Shown here in pieces: positions 39,901 to 48,675 of a DNA stretch of 64,000 nt. The stretch lies in contig NZ_CP017675.1 of assembly GCF_001870225.1 (NCBI RefSeq), forward strand, positions 1,173,756 through 1,237,755, read 5' to 3'. The translations under genes and the position numbers were made by a program. The number at the start of each line of letters is the position of its first letter. Position 1 is the first letter of the stretch. The notes under the pieces were generated by a model. It was not told the origin of the DNA. It saw nothing but the letters and a program-made list of their open reading frames with translations, and did no database searches. The stretch is from Gloeomargarita lithophora Alchichica-D10. GTDB taxonomy: Bacteria > Cyanobacteriota > Cyanobacteriia > Gloeomargaritales > Gloeomargaritaceae.

Positions 39901-41686
39901 CTGTTCCCACACCAACGATTGTGTTAGCAGTAGGAGTTGCTGTGATATTATTGGTGGCTTCAATGGTTACATTACCAGTATTAGTTGTGATGGTTCGATT
40001 GGGATTAACATTAAATCCCTTCGCTATGACTGAACCGCCGGTTATGCTACCACCAACAGTACTGAGATTGCCGTTGATAACGATAGAACCACTCGCATCA
40101 GGAATGGCCGCACCACTAAATGTTCCTGCTAACAGTTCAATATCACCCCCACGAGTCGTGATATTAGCATTGACAGCAATGTTTCGCCCCGCTTGAGCTT
40201 TGATGCCGATATTATTATTTGCCATCAAAACCGCACTGCTAAAGGTAATATCACGGGTGGCTTGCAAGACCACATTAGTCGTAGCATTTGCTAGAGTGGT
40301 GTCATTCAAAATGCTATTGCCAGAGCCGTTATCGGCAAAGAAAACATTGGGAGCATTGGGAACTCCAGAATTAGCGGCAGTACTAATGGTTAAATCCTGG
40401 GGATCGAGGAGTAAAGTTCCAGTTTTACCATTGACCGCTAGGGTATTAACTGTACCTTGAAAATCTAAATAATCCCGCCCTGATACTTCGACAAATCCCC
40501 CATCCCCAGATATTTCCCCACCTTTGGCGTTGATTTCCCCATAAAATCCCGTCGCTTTATCTGCCCAGACAATCACTTCACCGCCATTACCTGTATTAAC
40601 CGCTGAAGCGTTGATTTCCGCCCCTTGACCCACATAGGTCATCTGAGCATTGGGCAACGTCCCTTTACCTTGAAAACTGCCACCGATATTAACAATCCCA
40701 CCGCCTTTGTTTCCCGAAGCATCAATGAGCGCATTCCCGTTTAAGGCTATTTTCTCACCCGTAATTTCAACCTTACCGCCCCGTTCTCCCGATACATTTA
40801 ATTCCCCATTCACCGCCACAATACCCTGGGAACCACCGGATAAAACAATCACGCCATTGCGATTTTCGGCGTACTTCGCTTCGATAATGCCAGAAGTGTT
40901 AATCACACTATCCACAATCTGACCAGCCGCTTGAGCCGTTAAGGTAACAATGCCTCCCGGTGCCGTGATATTGCCTTGATTATCAATTAAAGAATTTAGC
41001 TTATTCCCATAAATATCTGTGATTTGCCCTGCCAAATTGGGGTCAACCGTGACACTTAATAACCCATCCCCATAAAAGTCTAAGCTAACGGTCGTTCCCG
41101 AAGCTAAAACTACCTTCCCCAAGCGAGCCGAAATTACGCCACTATTTTGCACCGCCGGAGCGACTAAAGCCGCAAAACCCGCTTCTTTCACCGTAATCAA
41201 ACCCTGATTCACTACCGATGCCGGGGCTTTTCCTGGCATTTGCTCAAAGCGTAAAACACCCCGCATAAAATCACTATCTTGAATATTTAATGTACTCGCC
41301 ACCAACCCCGCCACATCCACCCGTGCGGTGGGTAAAAACATGATCCCATTCGGGTTAATCAAAAAGATTTGCCCATTCGCCGTAAGTTTCCCGGCGATAC
41401 TCGAAGGCGTATTCCCTGTGACTCGATTTAAGGTGGCCGATGTACTGCTGGGTTGTTGAAAATTCACCCACTCCGGCGCACCAATGCTAAACCCATTCCA
41501 GTTGATAACCGCTCTGTCCGTGGATTGGTTGATGTTAAGTTTCGTGGCACTTTCCTGCTGAATGGTAGCCTGCCCCTGGGTGACCACACCGCCCTGGGGT
41601 AGGGCAAAACTGGGCAAGGAATACATTAACAATGCCAGCCATATCTGACTCGATAACCGCCGCCCCCATTGGAAATAAAATGACAT
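36956..41686 (-). CDS. Filamentous haemagglutinin-like secreted protein (TpsA type), copy 1
   Basis: The 1576-residue protein has a signal peptide ending in SLPSFA and then the TPS/haemagglutination-activity domain: LPQGGVVTQGQATIQ, KLNINQSTDRAVINWNGFSI, and FLINPNGIMF with the NPNGI motif. Such domains steer export through a TpsB outer-membrane channel. The passenger is a long beta-helix of Gly, Thr and Asn-rich repeats. Its middle part (about 900-1250) repeats units such as NYGIYQFSGAxVSTxSGxI with ITYKGTGG. A C-terminal module of about 120 residues (LVYATSPQ, FPQPALFIG, TLNFNDREWRDL, then two Cys) is shared with the protein at 57230-63694. No TpsB gene is in the window. ATG 41686 was chosen over a TTG 30 bases upstream. 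Confidence 0.88.
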   Translation of the reverse strand: MSFYFQWGRRLSSQIWLALLMYSLPSFALPQGGVVTQGQATIQQESATKLNINQSTDRAVINWNGFSIGAPEWVNFQQPSSTSATLNRVTGNTPSSIAGKLTANGQIFLINPNGIMFLPTARVDVAGLVASTLNIQDSDFMRGVLRFEQMPGKAPASVVNQGLITVKEAGFAALVAPAVQNSGVISARLGKVVLASGTTVSLDFYGDGLLSVTVDPNLAGQITDIYGNKLNSLIDNQGNITAPGGIVTLTAQAAGQIVDSVINTSGIIEAKYAENRNGVIVLSGGSQGIVAVNGELNVSGERGGKVEITGEKIALNGNALIDASGNKGGGIVNIGGSFQGKGTLPNAQMTYVGQGAEINASAVNTGNGGEVIVWADKATGFYGEINAKGGEISGDGGFVEVSGRDYLDFQGTVNTLAVNGKTGTLLLDPQDLTISTAANSGVPNAPNVFFADNGSGNSILNDTTLANATTNVVLQATRDITFSSAVLMANNNIGIKAQAGRNIAVNANITTRGGDIELLAGTFSGAAIPDASGSIVINGNLSTVGGSITGGSVIAKGFNVNPNRTITTNTGNVTIEATNNITATPTANTIVGVGTGNVSFIAGQNIILNPSGFSNYRIEGSLNLVELKATNGTIQLGGTGTGGAFTRINATTVNFEAGQDIVLQSNIDNTFVSVTAGTGGMTVKAGQDIKLLGGSGTNAQSRNVTITSNGLQTITANRDIILTSGSGTNANVTINSTGTSQSITAGKNITLSSGNPGMTFSIISADNNTTVSAGDRFKFTDSKISSINGTVTLRANENIIGTNSNITTQGKDIVLNSDRDSTNGGAIELTNTTITSNNGNIILGGGIDPLNNPAIGTSTLTSGVELNGATLAAGAGNITLTGKGFNTGANNYGIFQNLGAEVITESGNITYTGTGGNGTNNNYGVFLTSANTTITSDSGAISITGKGGNGTESKNYGIYQFSGAKVSTKSGNITYKGTGGDGESNNYGVFLEGTNTLISTTGTGTVNLTGQGGNGMGKDNYGIYQFSGAQVSTESGSITYKGTGGNGITRNHGIFLQDGTTATTTISTQGTGAISLTGTGQGTSGGNFGIFLDNPVKVSSVDGQITYTGKGADGNNSNVGILQGDGAQVTSVNGDISYTGTGGNGISGNSGIGITGNTTKISTTGTGKVDLTGIGQGTGTNNTGIGQANGAQVSTTTGNITYTGTGSNGADAIRIASGGNIIGNKTTGAIKLTSTNNAIILNDVTVNTTEDIIINSPGSVTQNNTGGLFADGLELLGTGAYTLNNISNDIATLATNTTNNIKYTDVGGFEIGIVNKTNGINTTGNVTLTAGDTVTQSHEIIANGLALLGSGKFELENSGNTITTIAADTTNDISFVNSKTLTVGTVNPDGIEDANSVFLQALTGDIVVNKSITATNDITLVADDNFINNVGATALTSGGTFLVYATSPQGNVNGFPVLGGSEQFKTTFPQPALFIGKGFLYKVGAELIPGLPSSSFTEPVTFTLNFNDREWRDLSDMGEAVLFPEALLCLNVPVNQNSASTPLTDPLVLRTENLPSTNIQWQTGDFPTCKTNQASR

Positions 41687-41773
41687 TTTTAGCTTGTACT
41701 TAGAAATTGAACTCAATTACTTTAGCACCCTATCGCCAACTATAAGGTATTAGCATTCCCAAAAATCACCCAA

Positions 41774-42865
41774 TTAATGCACGGCTGACTCCGGTAAAAC
41801 TGGGACTGGCTCCACTTTCCGCCCCCGCATATCCTGCAACAATTCCATCAACGCCGGGACAACCGTGGGGGTCAATACGGTGGAAAAGGCCAAGCCGCCC
41901 ACCAGGGCAATCCCCAACCCCTGGTACAACTCGGCTCCCTGACCCGGAATGAACGCCAGGGGCAACATCCCCAAAACACTGGTGCCAGCGGCCATAAAAA
42001 TCGCCCGCATGCGGTCTTTGGTCGCCAAATACAGAGATTCCGTGTATTCTTTGCCCTCGTTTTGCAGTTGCAATGCCCGATCCACCAGCAAAATGGCATT
42101 GTTCACCACCACGCCGGTCAAAATGATAAACCCCAGCGCCGTGATCATATCCAAAGGGACGCTCATGCCCGGAATCAGGTTACCCACCGCCAAGGCCAAC
42201 AACGCCCCACTCATCCCCAGGGGCACGGTCGCCATGATCACCAAAGGGTAAATAAACGAACGGTATAACGCTACCAGTAATAGATAGGTGATTAACAACG
42301 ACAATACAAAAGCCTGCAATAACTGGCTCACGGTTTCCTGCAAACGGTCGGCGGTACCAGACAGTTCTACCCGATAACCCGCCGGAAGTTCCGCCCGCAA
42401 GGACTCCAAGACCTGCTTTTGCGCCTGTTGCACCACCCGCCCCAGGGGTGCTTCATCCGCCAAACTCGCCGTCAGGGTCACGGAGCGTTCCAAATCCACG
42501 TGGTTGATGCTATCGGGGCCAGTGGTTTCGATCACATTCGCCACATCCGCCAACTGCACCCGCTGTCCCCGACGACCAAATAGAGGCAACGCCCGCAACT
42601 CCGCCGGGGTTTCTACCAGTACATTGTCCAACTCTACCGTGACATCCAACTGCCGTTTCCCATCCACAAATTCCGAGGCTTTGCGCCCCCCCAAGGCCGC
42701 TTCCACCAAGCCGCCCACAGTGGTGATGGTAATTTCCGGGCGGTCGCCCCCCGGTTGCAGTTCTAGGGGCAAACCCAACAGGCTAATGACCCCAAACACC
42801 GCCAGCAGACAAAACAGCACAAACGTCCCGTGCCGCCACCGCACCGCCGTTTCAATCCAGTTCAT
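41774..42865 (-). CDS. RND efflux permease remnant with large internal deletion
   Basis: The 363-residue protein is built from two ends of an RND (AcrB/HAE1-like) permease. Residues 1-50 are the normal N terminus (MNWIETAVRWRHGTFVLFCL, first helix, then LPLELQPGGDRPEITITT). From residue 51 on the text is the second half: a periplasmic subdomain (VGGLVEAALGGRKASEFVDG) and the last helices, with FIILTGVVVNNAILLVDRAL, typical of helices 10-11. Roughly 650 residues that lie between in full-length pumps (about 1050 residues) are missing, including the helix-4 Asp pair needed for proton flow. The frame is intact but pumping is unlikely. No membrane fusion protein gene is adjacent. Confidence 0.75.
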   Translation of the reverse strand: MNWIETAVRWRHGTFVLFCLLAVFGVISLLGLPLELQPGGDRPEITITTVGGLVEAALGGRKASEFVDGKRQLDVTVELDNVLVETPAELRALPLFGRRGQRVQLADVANVIETTGPDSINHVDLERSVTLTASLADEAPLGRVVQQAQKQVLESLRAELPAGYRVELSGTADRLQETVSQLLQAFVLSLLITYLLLVALYRSFIYPLVIMATVPLGMSGALLALAVGNLIPGMSVPLDMITALGFIILTGVVVNNAILLVDRALQLQNEGKEYTESLYLATKDRMRAIFMAAGTSVLGMLPLAFIPGQGAELYQGLGIALVGGLAFSTVLTPTVVPALMELLQDMRGRKVEPVPVLPESAVH

Positions 42866-43012
42866 GGCCTGCTCCTGTGGGGGTGTCCGGGGCGAATCAT
42901 AAAAAAAATTCCTTAACCTACCCCAGGGTGTACTCCCCTATGATAAGCAAGGAATCTTGACTATTGCAAACTGAAATAGTGGGGTCAGCCCCTAGCTCCC
43001 GTCTGGTCGGTG

Positions 43013-44239
43013 TTACGCCTTGATCAGGTCGAAGATTTTGAACATGGGCAAATACATGGCCACCAGGATCGAACCCACCATGCCCCCCAACACCGCAATC
43101 ATCATGGGTTCCATGACGCTGGTGAGGGTTTTGACAGCGGCTTCCACCTCGGATTCGTAGAAATCCGCCACCTTGGTAATCATGGCATCCAATTCCCCGG
43201 TTTCTTCGCCAATACTGATCATTTGAATTGCCATATTGGGAAACACATTGGCCTTTTGCAACGCCAGGGAAATCAAGCCCCCGGCCTGAATATCCTCCCG
43301 TGCCCCGTCAATGGCATTGGCGATGATCTGATTTCCCGCCGTGTCCCGCACAATCTCCAAGGAGGTCAACACCGGCACCCCGGAGCGGGACAGGGAACCA
43401 AAGGTACGACTAAAGCGCGCCACCGCATTTTTGCGGATCAAATCCCCAAAAATCGGCACATTCAACGCAATCCGGTCAATGATTTCCCGCCCGGCGCGGG
43501 TAGCGTAGGCCGTTGTATAGCCAAAAATTGAGGCCGCCACCACCGCGGCCATGATTGCCAGGTTGACCGGGTTACGCATCCATTTGCTCAAATCCACCAT
43601 GAACTGGGTAAAGGCGGGCAATGTCCCCCCCAAACTCTCAAAAATCCCCCCAAAAATGGGAATCAAAAACAACACCATCCCCAAAAATACCCCCACCGCC
43701 AGCAGGGTCACCGCAATCGGGTAGGCCATCGCCGATTTAATCTGCTGCTCTAGTTTGGCCGCATCCTCCAGCAGTTTCGCCAAGCGGTTTAACACCTCAT
43801 CCAAGACCCCGCCCACTTCCCCGGACTGGATCATCGCCACATACAGATCGTCAAACACCTCCCGGTGTTGGCGCATGGATTCGGACAAGGTACTGCCCTG
43901 TTGCACATCGGCACTGACGGCGGCCAGGGCTTTTTTCATCTTGGGATTGGTCTGTTGATCCACCAAAATCCCCAACCCCCGCACCATCGGCACCCCCGCA
44001 TTCACCAGGGAGGCAAATTGGCGGGAAAATACGGCTTTATCCTTGACCGTGACACTGCTCAAAAAAGAAATGTCCAGGTCGGTTTCCATGATATTGAAGG
44101 GTTTGGCTTCCTTGATCTCCAGCACAAACATCCCTTCTTCCCGGAGCAGACTCCGGGCATCTTTGATCGTTTCCGCCTTTACCCGGCGTTCCTTGGAACG
44201 GCCTTGGGCATCACGGGCACGGGCTAGGTAGGTCGGCAT
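43013..44239 (-). CDS. pilC: Type IV pilus inner-membrane platform protein
   Basis: PilC anchors the pilus motor in the inner membrane. At 408 residues it shows two T2SSF domains: VFSRQFASLVNAGVPMVRGL with QSGEVGGVLDEVLNRLA, and ARFSRTFGSLSRSGVPVLTS with SIGEETGELDAMITKVADFY. Membrane helices lie near 170-195, 215-240 and 375-400. ATG 44239 starts MPTYLARARDAQGRS, typical of cyanobacterial PilC. It follows pilT by 58 bp; the order pilB-pilT-pilC on one strand is a conserved cyanobacterial cluster for assembly and retraction, used in motility and DNA uptake. Confidence 0.95.
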   Translation of the reverse strand: MPTYLARARDAQGRSKERRVKAETIKDARSLLREEGMFVLEIKEAKPFNIMETDLDISFLSSVTVKDKAVFSRQFASLVNAGVPMVRGLGILVDQQTNPKMKKALAAVSADVQQGSTLSESMRQHREVFDDLYVAMIQSGEVGGVLDEVLNRLAKLLEDAAKLEQQIKSAMAYPIAVTLLAVGVFLGMVLFLIPIFGGIFESLGGTLPAFTQFMVDLSKWMRNPVNLAIMAAVVAASIFGYTTAYATRAGREIIDRIALNVPIFGDLIRKNAVARFSRTFGSLSRSGVPVLTSLEIVRDTAGNQIIANAIDGAREDIQAGGLISLALQKANVFPNMAIQMISIGEETGELDAMITKVADFYESEVEAAVKTLTSVMEPMMIAVLGGMVGSILVAMYLPMFKIFDLIKA

Positions 44240-44297
44240 GGGCGTTTACCTCCAAACAAGGGTTTTAAGCGTAAGGGTCAAACGTGGAGGAGCGAAC

Positions 44298-45404
44298 CTA
44301 ATGGGCAGACTTGGCTCCGGCGGGAGCGGTGCTGCCACCAATCAAACGCTGGAGTTCGTCCGGTTTTGAGGTTTTGGAAATGGCATCCTCGTAGGTGCAA
44401 TCCCCCTTCTTGTACAGGTCGGCCAGCACCTTCTCCAGGGTCTGCATCCCATACTTCCCACCGGTCTGAATCGCTGAATAAATCTGGGGGGTTTTCCCCT
44501 CCCGGATCAGGTTGGCAATAGCGGGGGTGACCACCATGATTTCCTGCGCCATGATCCGGCCAAATTGCCCTGGTTTGGGATTTTTGCGCTTCACCAAGGT
44601 CTGGCTAAACACCGCCACCAACGAACTGGACAACTGCACCCGAATCTGTTGCTGTTGCTCCGGCGGGAACACATCCACCATCCGATCCACCGTCTGGGAA
44701 GCGGAACTGGTGTGCAAAGTACCAAAGACCAAGTGCCCGGTTTCTGCCGCCGTCACCGCCAACTGAATGGTTTCCAAATCCCGCATTTCCCCCACCAGGA
44801 TCACGTCCGGGTCTTCCCGCAGGGCGGCTCGCAGGGCGTTGGCAAAACTGCGGGTATCCTCGTTCAACTGCCGCTGATGAATAATGCTCTTTTGCGCCTC
44901 ATAGACAAATTCAATCGGGTCTTCCACCGTGAGGATATGCTCCGGGCGGGTGCGGTTGATGTTGTCAATCATGGCCGCCAGGGTGGTGGATTTCCCGGAA
45001 CCCGTTGGCCCCGTCACCAGCACCAACCCCCGGGGTTTTTCGGACATTTCCCGTACCACCGGGGGCAAATTCAAGGAATCAAAGCTGGGAATTTTGGAAG
45101 GTAACGCCCGCAAACAGGCGGCAATCGTCCCCCGGTCTTTGTACACGTTCACCCGGAAGCGAGCCAGCCCTTTGATCCCATAGGAACAGTCCAACTCCCA
45201 ACCCTGCTCAAAAATTTTGCGCTGGTTGTTATTCAAAATGCTGAAAATTAAACGTTGGCATTGCTCCGGCGACATGGGTTCATGTTCCGTAGCAGTGAGC
45301 TTGCCGCTGATGCGAATGTAAGGGGGTAGCCCCGCCGACAGGTGCAAGTCCGACCCGCCCCGCTGGACAACCTCCTCCATCAAATCTTCCATCATCAATT
45401 CCAT
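44298..45404 (-). CDS. pilT: Type IV pilus retraction ATPase
   Basis: PilT is the hexameric ATPase that depolymerises the pilus. From ATG 45404 it has 368 residues: RGGSDLHLSAGLPPYIRISG at the start, Walker A GPTGSGKSTT, the Asp box and Walker B (DPDVILVGEMRDLETIQLA), and the His box (GHLVFGTLHTSSASQTVDR). Near the C terminus AQEIMVVTPAIANLIREGK corresponds to the AIRNLIRE-type retraction motif. AAAGGAGG lies six bases upstream of ATG 45404, favouring it over in-frame ATG 45410 and TTG 45425. Confidence 0.96.
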   Translation of the reverse strand: MELMMEDLMEEVVQRGGSDLHLSAGLPPYIRISGKLTATEHEPMSPEQCQRLIFSILNNNQRKIFEQGWELDCSYGIKGLARFRVNVYKDRGTIAACLRALPSKIPSFDSLNLPPVVREMSEKPRGLVLVTGPTGSGKSTTLAAMIDNINRTRPEHILTVEDPIEFVYEAQKSIIHQRQLNEDTRSFANALRAALREDPDVILVGEMRDLETIQLAVTAAETGHLVFGTLHTSSASQTVDRMVDVFPPEQQQQIRVQLSSSLVAVFSQTLVKRKNPKPGQFGRIMAQEIMVVTPAIANLIREGKTPQIYSAIQTGGKYGMQTLEKVLADLYKKGDCTYEDAISKTSKPDELQRLIGGSTAPAGAKSAH

Positions 45405-45437
45405 CGGCATCCTCCTTTGGGGCAATCTAAAACGAAT

Positions 45438-47444
45438 TTACTCACTAAAGCGGGGGGTGAGACAGTAGGGACATTCCATCCACTCCGGCTTCAGGCTGGC
45501 ATGGCAACTCCGGCAAATCAACCCCTGTTTCCGCTTGGCCTTCAGTTCGGACTCCAACCCGGTATCGGTGAAGGTCACCCGCTCGACCTCTTCGAGGGTG
45601 GTCAAGCCCTGGCGCACCAGTTCCAAACTGTAGGAGAGCAGGGTTTTCATCCCTTCTTCAACGGCGATTTCCTTGATCACTTCCGTGGGCGCATTTTCGG
45701 TGATCAGGGCTTGCAGACGCTCGGTGACCCGCATCACTTCGTACACCCCGCACCGCCCTTTGTACCCGCCCCCATTGCACTTGCCGCAGATGGGTTGTCC
45801 CTGGGCTTTGGCCTGCCGGATTTGGTCGGAATTTAAGCTATTCGCCCGGTAATAGGTCAGCCCGTGGCCGGAACCGGTGAGGCCAAAGCGAGCCAGTTCT
45901 TCCTCCCCCGGACTGTAGGGAATGCGGCACTCGCTACACACCCGCCGCATCAGCCTTTGCGCCAGCACCCCAATCAAAGAAGCCGACACCATGTGGGACT
46001 CGACTTCCATTTCCGATAACCGCGCCACCGCACTGGGGGCATCGTTGGTGTGCAGGGTGGTCAAGACCAGGTGTCCGGTCAAGGCCGCTTCAATCGCCGT
46101 TTTCGCCGTTTCCTTGTCCCGGGTTTCCCCCACCAGGATCACGTCCGGGTCTTGGCGCAAAAACGCCCGCAAAATGGCGGCAAAATTCATCCCCTTCTCC
46201 CGAATCACCTGCACCTGGGTCAAACCGGGCAAGGTGTATTCAATCGGGTCTTCGGCGGTGCTGATATTCACGCCGGGGTCGTTGCGCTCGGATAAACAGG
46301 AATACAACGTCGTGGTTTTCCCGGAACCGGTCGGCCCGGTCACCAGGATCAACCCAAAGGGCTTTTTCACCATCTCCCGGACGGTATTTAAGGTATCTGC
46401 ATCGGTAATGAGTTTATCTAAGCCCAACTGGGTCGAAGAATTATCCAAAATCCGCATACAGATTTTTTCCCCGTACCGCATGGGCAGGGTATTCACCCGG
46501 AAATCAATTTTGCGCCCCTGAAATATCTTGCGAATCCGGCCATCCTGGGGTTGCCGCCGCTCGGCAATATCCAAATTCGCCAAAATCTTGAACCGGGAAG
46601 TCACCGCCGGGATCACCTGCTTGGGTAAATTTTCCCACCCCTGGCGCAGTACCCCGTCTTTGCGAAAACGAATCCGCAAAAACTCCTCCTGGGGTTCCAC
46701 ATGAATGTCCGATACCCCTTCACTCAAGGCTTTCGCCAGGATGTTATTGGTCAGAGAAATAATGGGGGCTTCCTCAGAACCCTTCAAAACGTCGATTAAA
46801 TCCATCTCCGCTTCGTCCTGGGCTTCCTCCAGTTGCTCGTACTGGGACAGGTCAATATCCGTAGCAATATGCGCTTCCTGACTGGCACCCGCCAGCTTGG
46901 AGGCTTGTAACTCGTTGGCATACTGGTTAATCAGATGCAAAAAATCTTCCTGGGCAATCACCCGGCGCCGCAACCGCAACCCCTTGGCACGGGTAATGCG
47001 ATTTAATTCATCCAACGCTTGCAAATTGTCCGGGTTGACCATCGCCACGGTCAAGCTGGGATTGTCCCCCTCCTGGCGTGCCACCGGCAGAAAATTGTGG
47101 CGGCGGCAAGTATCCAGGTTGATCAAAACATCCACCAATTCTTTCATTTGGGGAAAAGAAATCGGGTTCAGTTCCGGGTCAAGGGACTCGACCCCAAACA
47201 GGACTTTCAGTTCAAAAAGCTGTTGCCGCTTGTACTGGCGCACCAATTCGGCGGGTAGGGCTTTACCCGTGAGTTCTTGCAAGACATCCGGGAGCGGGCG
47301 ACCCTCTTCCCGACTTTTTTGCAGTGCCTTGGTGATCTGATCCCGGTCGGCGACACCGGCTTTGATAATGTCCTTGACAATAGGGCTTGCCCCGGCTTGC
47401 CGGGTAACCAACGCCCGGCGGGCATTGATGGGAGAGTTAACCAT
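45438..47444 (-). CDS. pilB: Type IV pilus assembly ATPase
   Basis: PilB drives pilus extension. The protein of 668 residues has an MshEN-type N domain (about 15-200), then SDIHVEPQEEFLRIRFRKDG, Walker A GPTGSGKTTTL, EDPIEYTLPGLTQVQV, Walker B DPDVILVGETRDKETAKTA and GHLVLTTLHTNDAPSAVARL. A tetracysteine zinc site (CSEC ... CGKC) is typical of assembly ATPases. A further C-terminal pair of CxxC motifs (CRSC and CPYC) forms a second likely zinc ribbon, as in other cyanobacterial PilB. I take ATG 47444 (MVNSPINARRALV); an upstream ATG at 47537 would add 31 atypical residues. Confidence 0.95.
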   Translation of the reverse strand: MVNSPINARRALVTRQAGASPIVKDIIKAGVADRDQITKALQKSREEGRPLPDVLQELTGKALPAELVRQYKRQQLFELKVLFGVESLDPELNPISFPQMKELVDVLINLDTCRRHNFLPVARQEGDNPSLTVAMVNPDNLQALDELNRITRAKGLRLRRRVIAQEDFLHLINQYANELQASKLAGASQEAHIATDIDLSQYEQLEEAQDEAEMDLIDVLKGSEEAPIISLTNNILAKALSEGVSDIHVEPQEEFLRIRFRKDGVLRQGWENLPKQVIPAVTSRFKILANLDIAERRQPQDGRIRKIFQGRKIDFRVNTLPMRYGEKICMRILDNSSTQLGLDKLITDADTLNTVREMVKKPFGLILVTGPTGSGKTTTLYSCLSERNDPGVNISTAEDPIEYTLPGLTQVQVIREKGMNFAAILRAFLRQDPDVILVGETRDKETAKTAIEAALTGHLVLTTLHTNDAPSAVARLSEMEVESHMVSASLIGVLAQRLMRRVCSECRIPYSPGEEELARFGLTGSGHGLTYYRANSLNSDQIRQAKAQGQPICGKCNGGGYKGRCGVYEVMRVTERLQALITENAPTEVIKEIAVEEGMKTLLSYSLELVRQGLTTLEEVERVTFTDTGLESELKAKRKQGLICRSCHASLKPEWMECPYCLTPRFSE

Positions 47445-47706
47445 AGGGATGGATGCTGGTAAGCTGTGGGGTAAAATTAAACCTAATGATAATCCTAGCT
47501 TACACGCTCCACCCCAATTCCCCAAGGGTTTCACCAAGTTTTCTGCCCCTGTGTGGTTGGGGGTGATATTTGGGTATATTTAGGGTGCTGAAATCCCAGA
47601 AAAAAAAAACTTGGGGACATCCGCAACTGACCGCCGTGCCGTGGTAACGGGCGGGCTAAGTGATAATTTAGAGGGAGCAGTTACATTTTCTTAATGGTTT
47701 AGTCCC

Positions 47707-48510
47707 ATGATAAACACCGGTGCCCATCCCGAGGATCTGATTCCCGATCCCTTTGCTGAAGAAACCGCCGCCCCAGAGACGGTGGCACCTCCGAGTGCAT
47801 CCCCGGCAATCGAGCCGGAAACAGCCATTCCCGCCCCGGCGGATGCCCCTGAAAATGCCCCCACCCTAGTGGATATGGAACTCCCGGCCACCTTTGGGGA
47901 ATTGGCGATGCCGGAAGAACCCAACCCAGCGGCGATAGTGGCCTTGCAGGAAGAACTGTTGCAGGAGCGGGAGCGTTGCGAAACCCTCAGGGCAGAGCAA
48001 CAGGCACTGGAGCAAAAATTAGCCCAGGCGGAACAGCAAAGCGAAGACCAGCGGGGGCAAATCGTGCGTTTGGCCGCCGATTTTGAAAATTACCGTCGGC
48101 GGGTACAGCGGGAGCAGGAGGAGGCCAGCCTCAAGGCCAAGGCCAAGGTATTGGAGGAACTGCTGGCCGTGGTGGACAATTTTGAGCGTGCCCGCACCCA
48201 TATCCGTCCCGAAACCGAAGAGGGCATGGCGATCCACAAAAATTACCAGGGGGTCTATAAGCAGATGGTTGAGGAGTTAAAAAAACTGGGGGTAGCCCCC
48301 ATTCCCGGTAAGGGACAGCCCTTTGACCCCAACCGGCACGAGGCGGTACTCCAGGAAGCCAGCCGTGAATACGCCGAAGGAGTAGTGATCGAAGAACTGC
48401 GGCGGGGCTATTTTCTCAAGGTGGGGGAGGAAGACCGGGTACTGCGTCACGCCCTGGTGAAGGTATCCACCGGAGCCGCAGATGCCCCCGAACTGGAAAC
48501 CACCGACTAG
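47707..48510 (+). CDS. grpE: Nucleotide exchange factor GrpE
   Basis: GrpE releases ADP from DnaK. The 267-residue protein has an acidic, Pro/Ala-rich disordered N terminus (about 1-75), a coiled coil (about 78-125), then the GrpE core: RLAADFENYRRRVQREQEEA, LLAVVDNFERARTHI and FDPNRHEAVLQEAS, ending with RVLRHALVKVS. The long N-terminal tail makes it larger than typical GrpE (about 190-240 residues). dnaK follows after 165 bp. No CIRCE element is seen upstream; a TGATAAT-like -10 box lies at about 47660. Confidence 0.95.
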   Translation: MINTGAHPEDLIPDPFAEETAAPETVAPPSASPAIEPETAIPAPADAPENAPTLVDMELPATFGELAMPEEPNPAAIVALQEELLQERERCETLRAEQQALEQKLAQAEQQSEDQRGQIVRLAADFENYRRRVQREQEEASLKAKAKVLEELLAVVDNFERARTHIRPETEEGMAIHKNYQGVYKQMVEELKKLGVAPIPGKGQPFDPNRHEAVLQEASREYAEGVVIEELRRGYFLKVGEEDRVLRHALVKVSTGAADAPELETTD

Positions 48511-48675
48511 GCGAGTCCCCCGGATTCGGGGTATGATAAATCTTAAAATGCAGGTTTACGTTTTACGCTCCCAAACTTTTTTTAGACAGGTGATCGTCAT
48601 CACTGACTTTTTGGGAACCCTACACACAGCGTTGTTCCGCTCATCCTTTTTTTATGAATTGCTTAGGTAGGTGCT

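Noticed and set aside
47538-47706. CIRCE or other heat-shock operator before grpE
   Set aside because: No inverted repeat resembling TTAGCACTC-N9-GAGTGCTAA is present.
48511-48545. Terminator after grpE (CCCCG-GATT-CGGGG hairpin)
   Set aside because: The stem is short and is not followed by a T run; it cannot be called a terminator with confidence.
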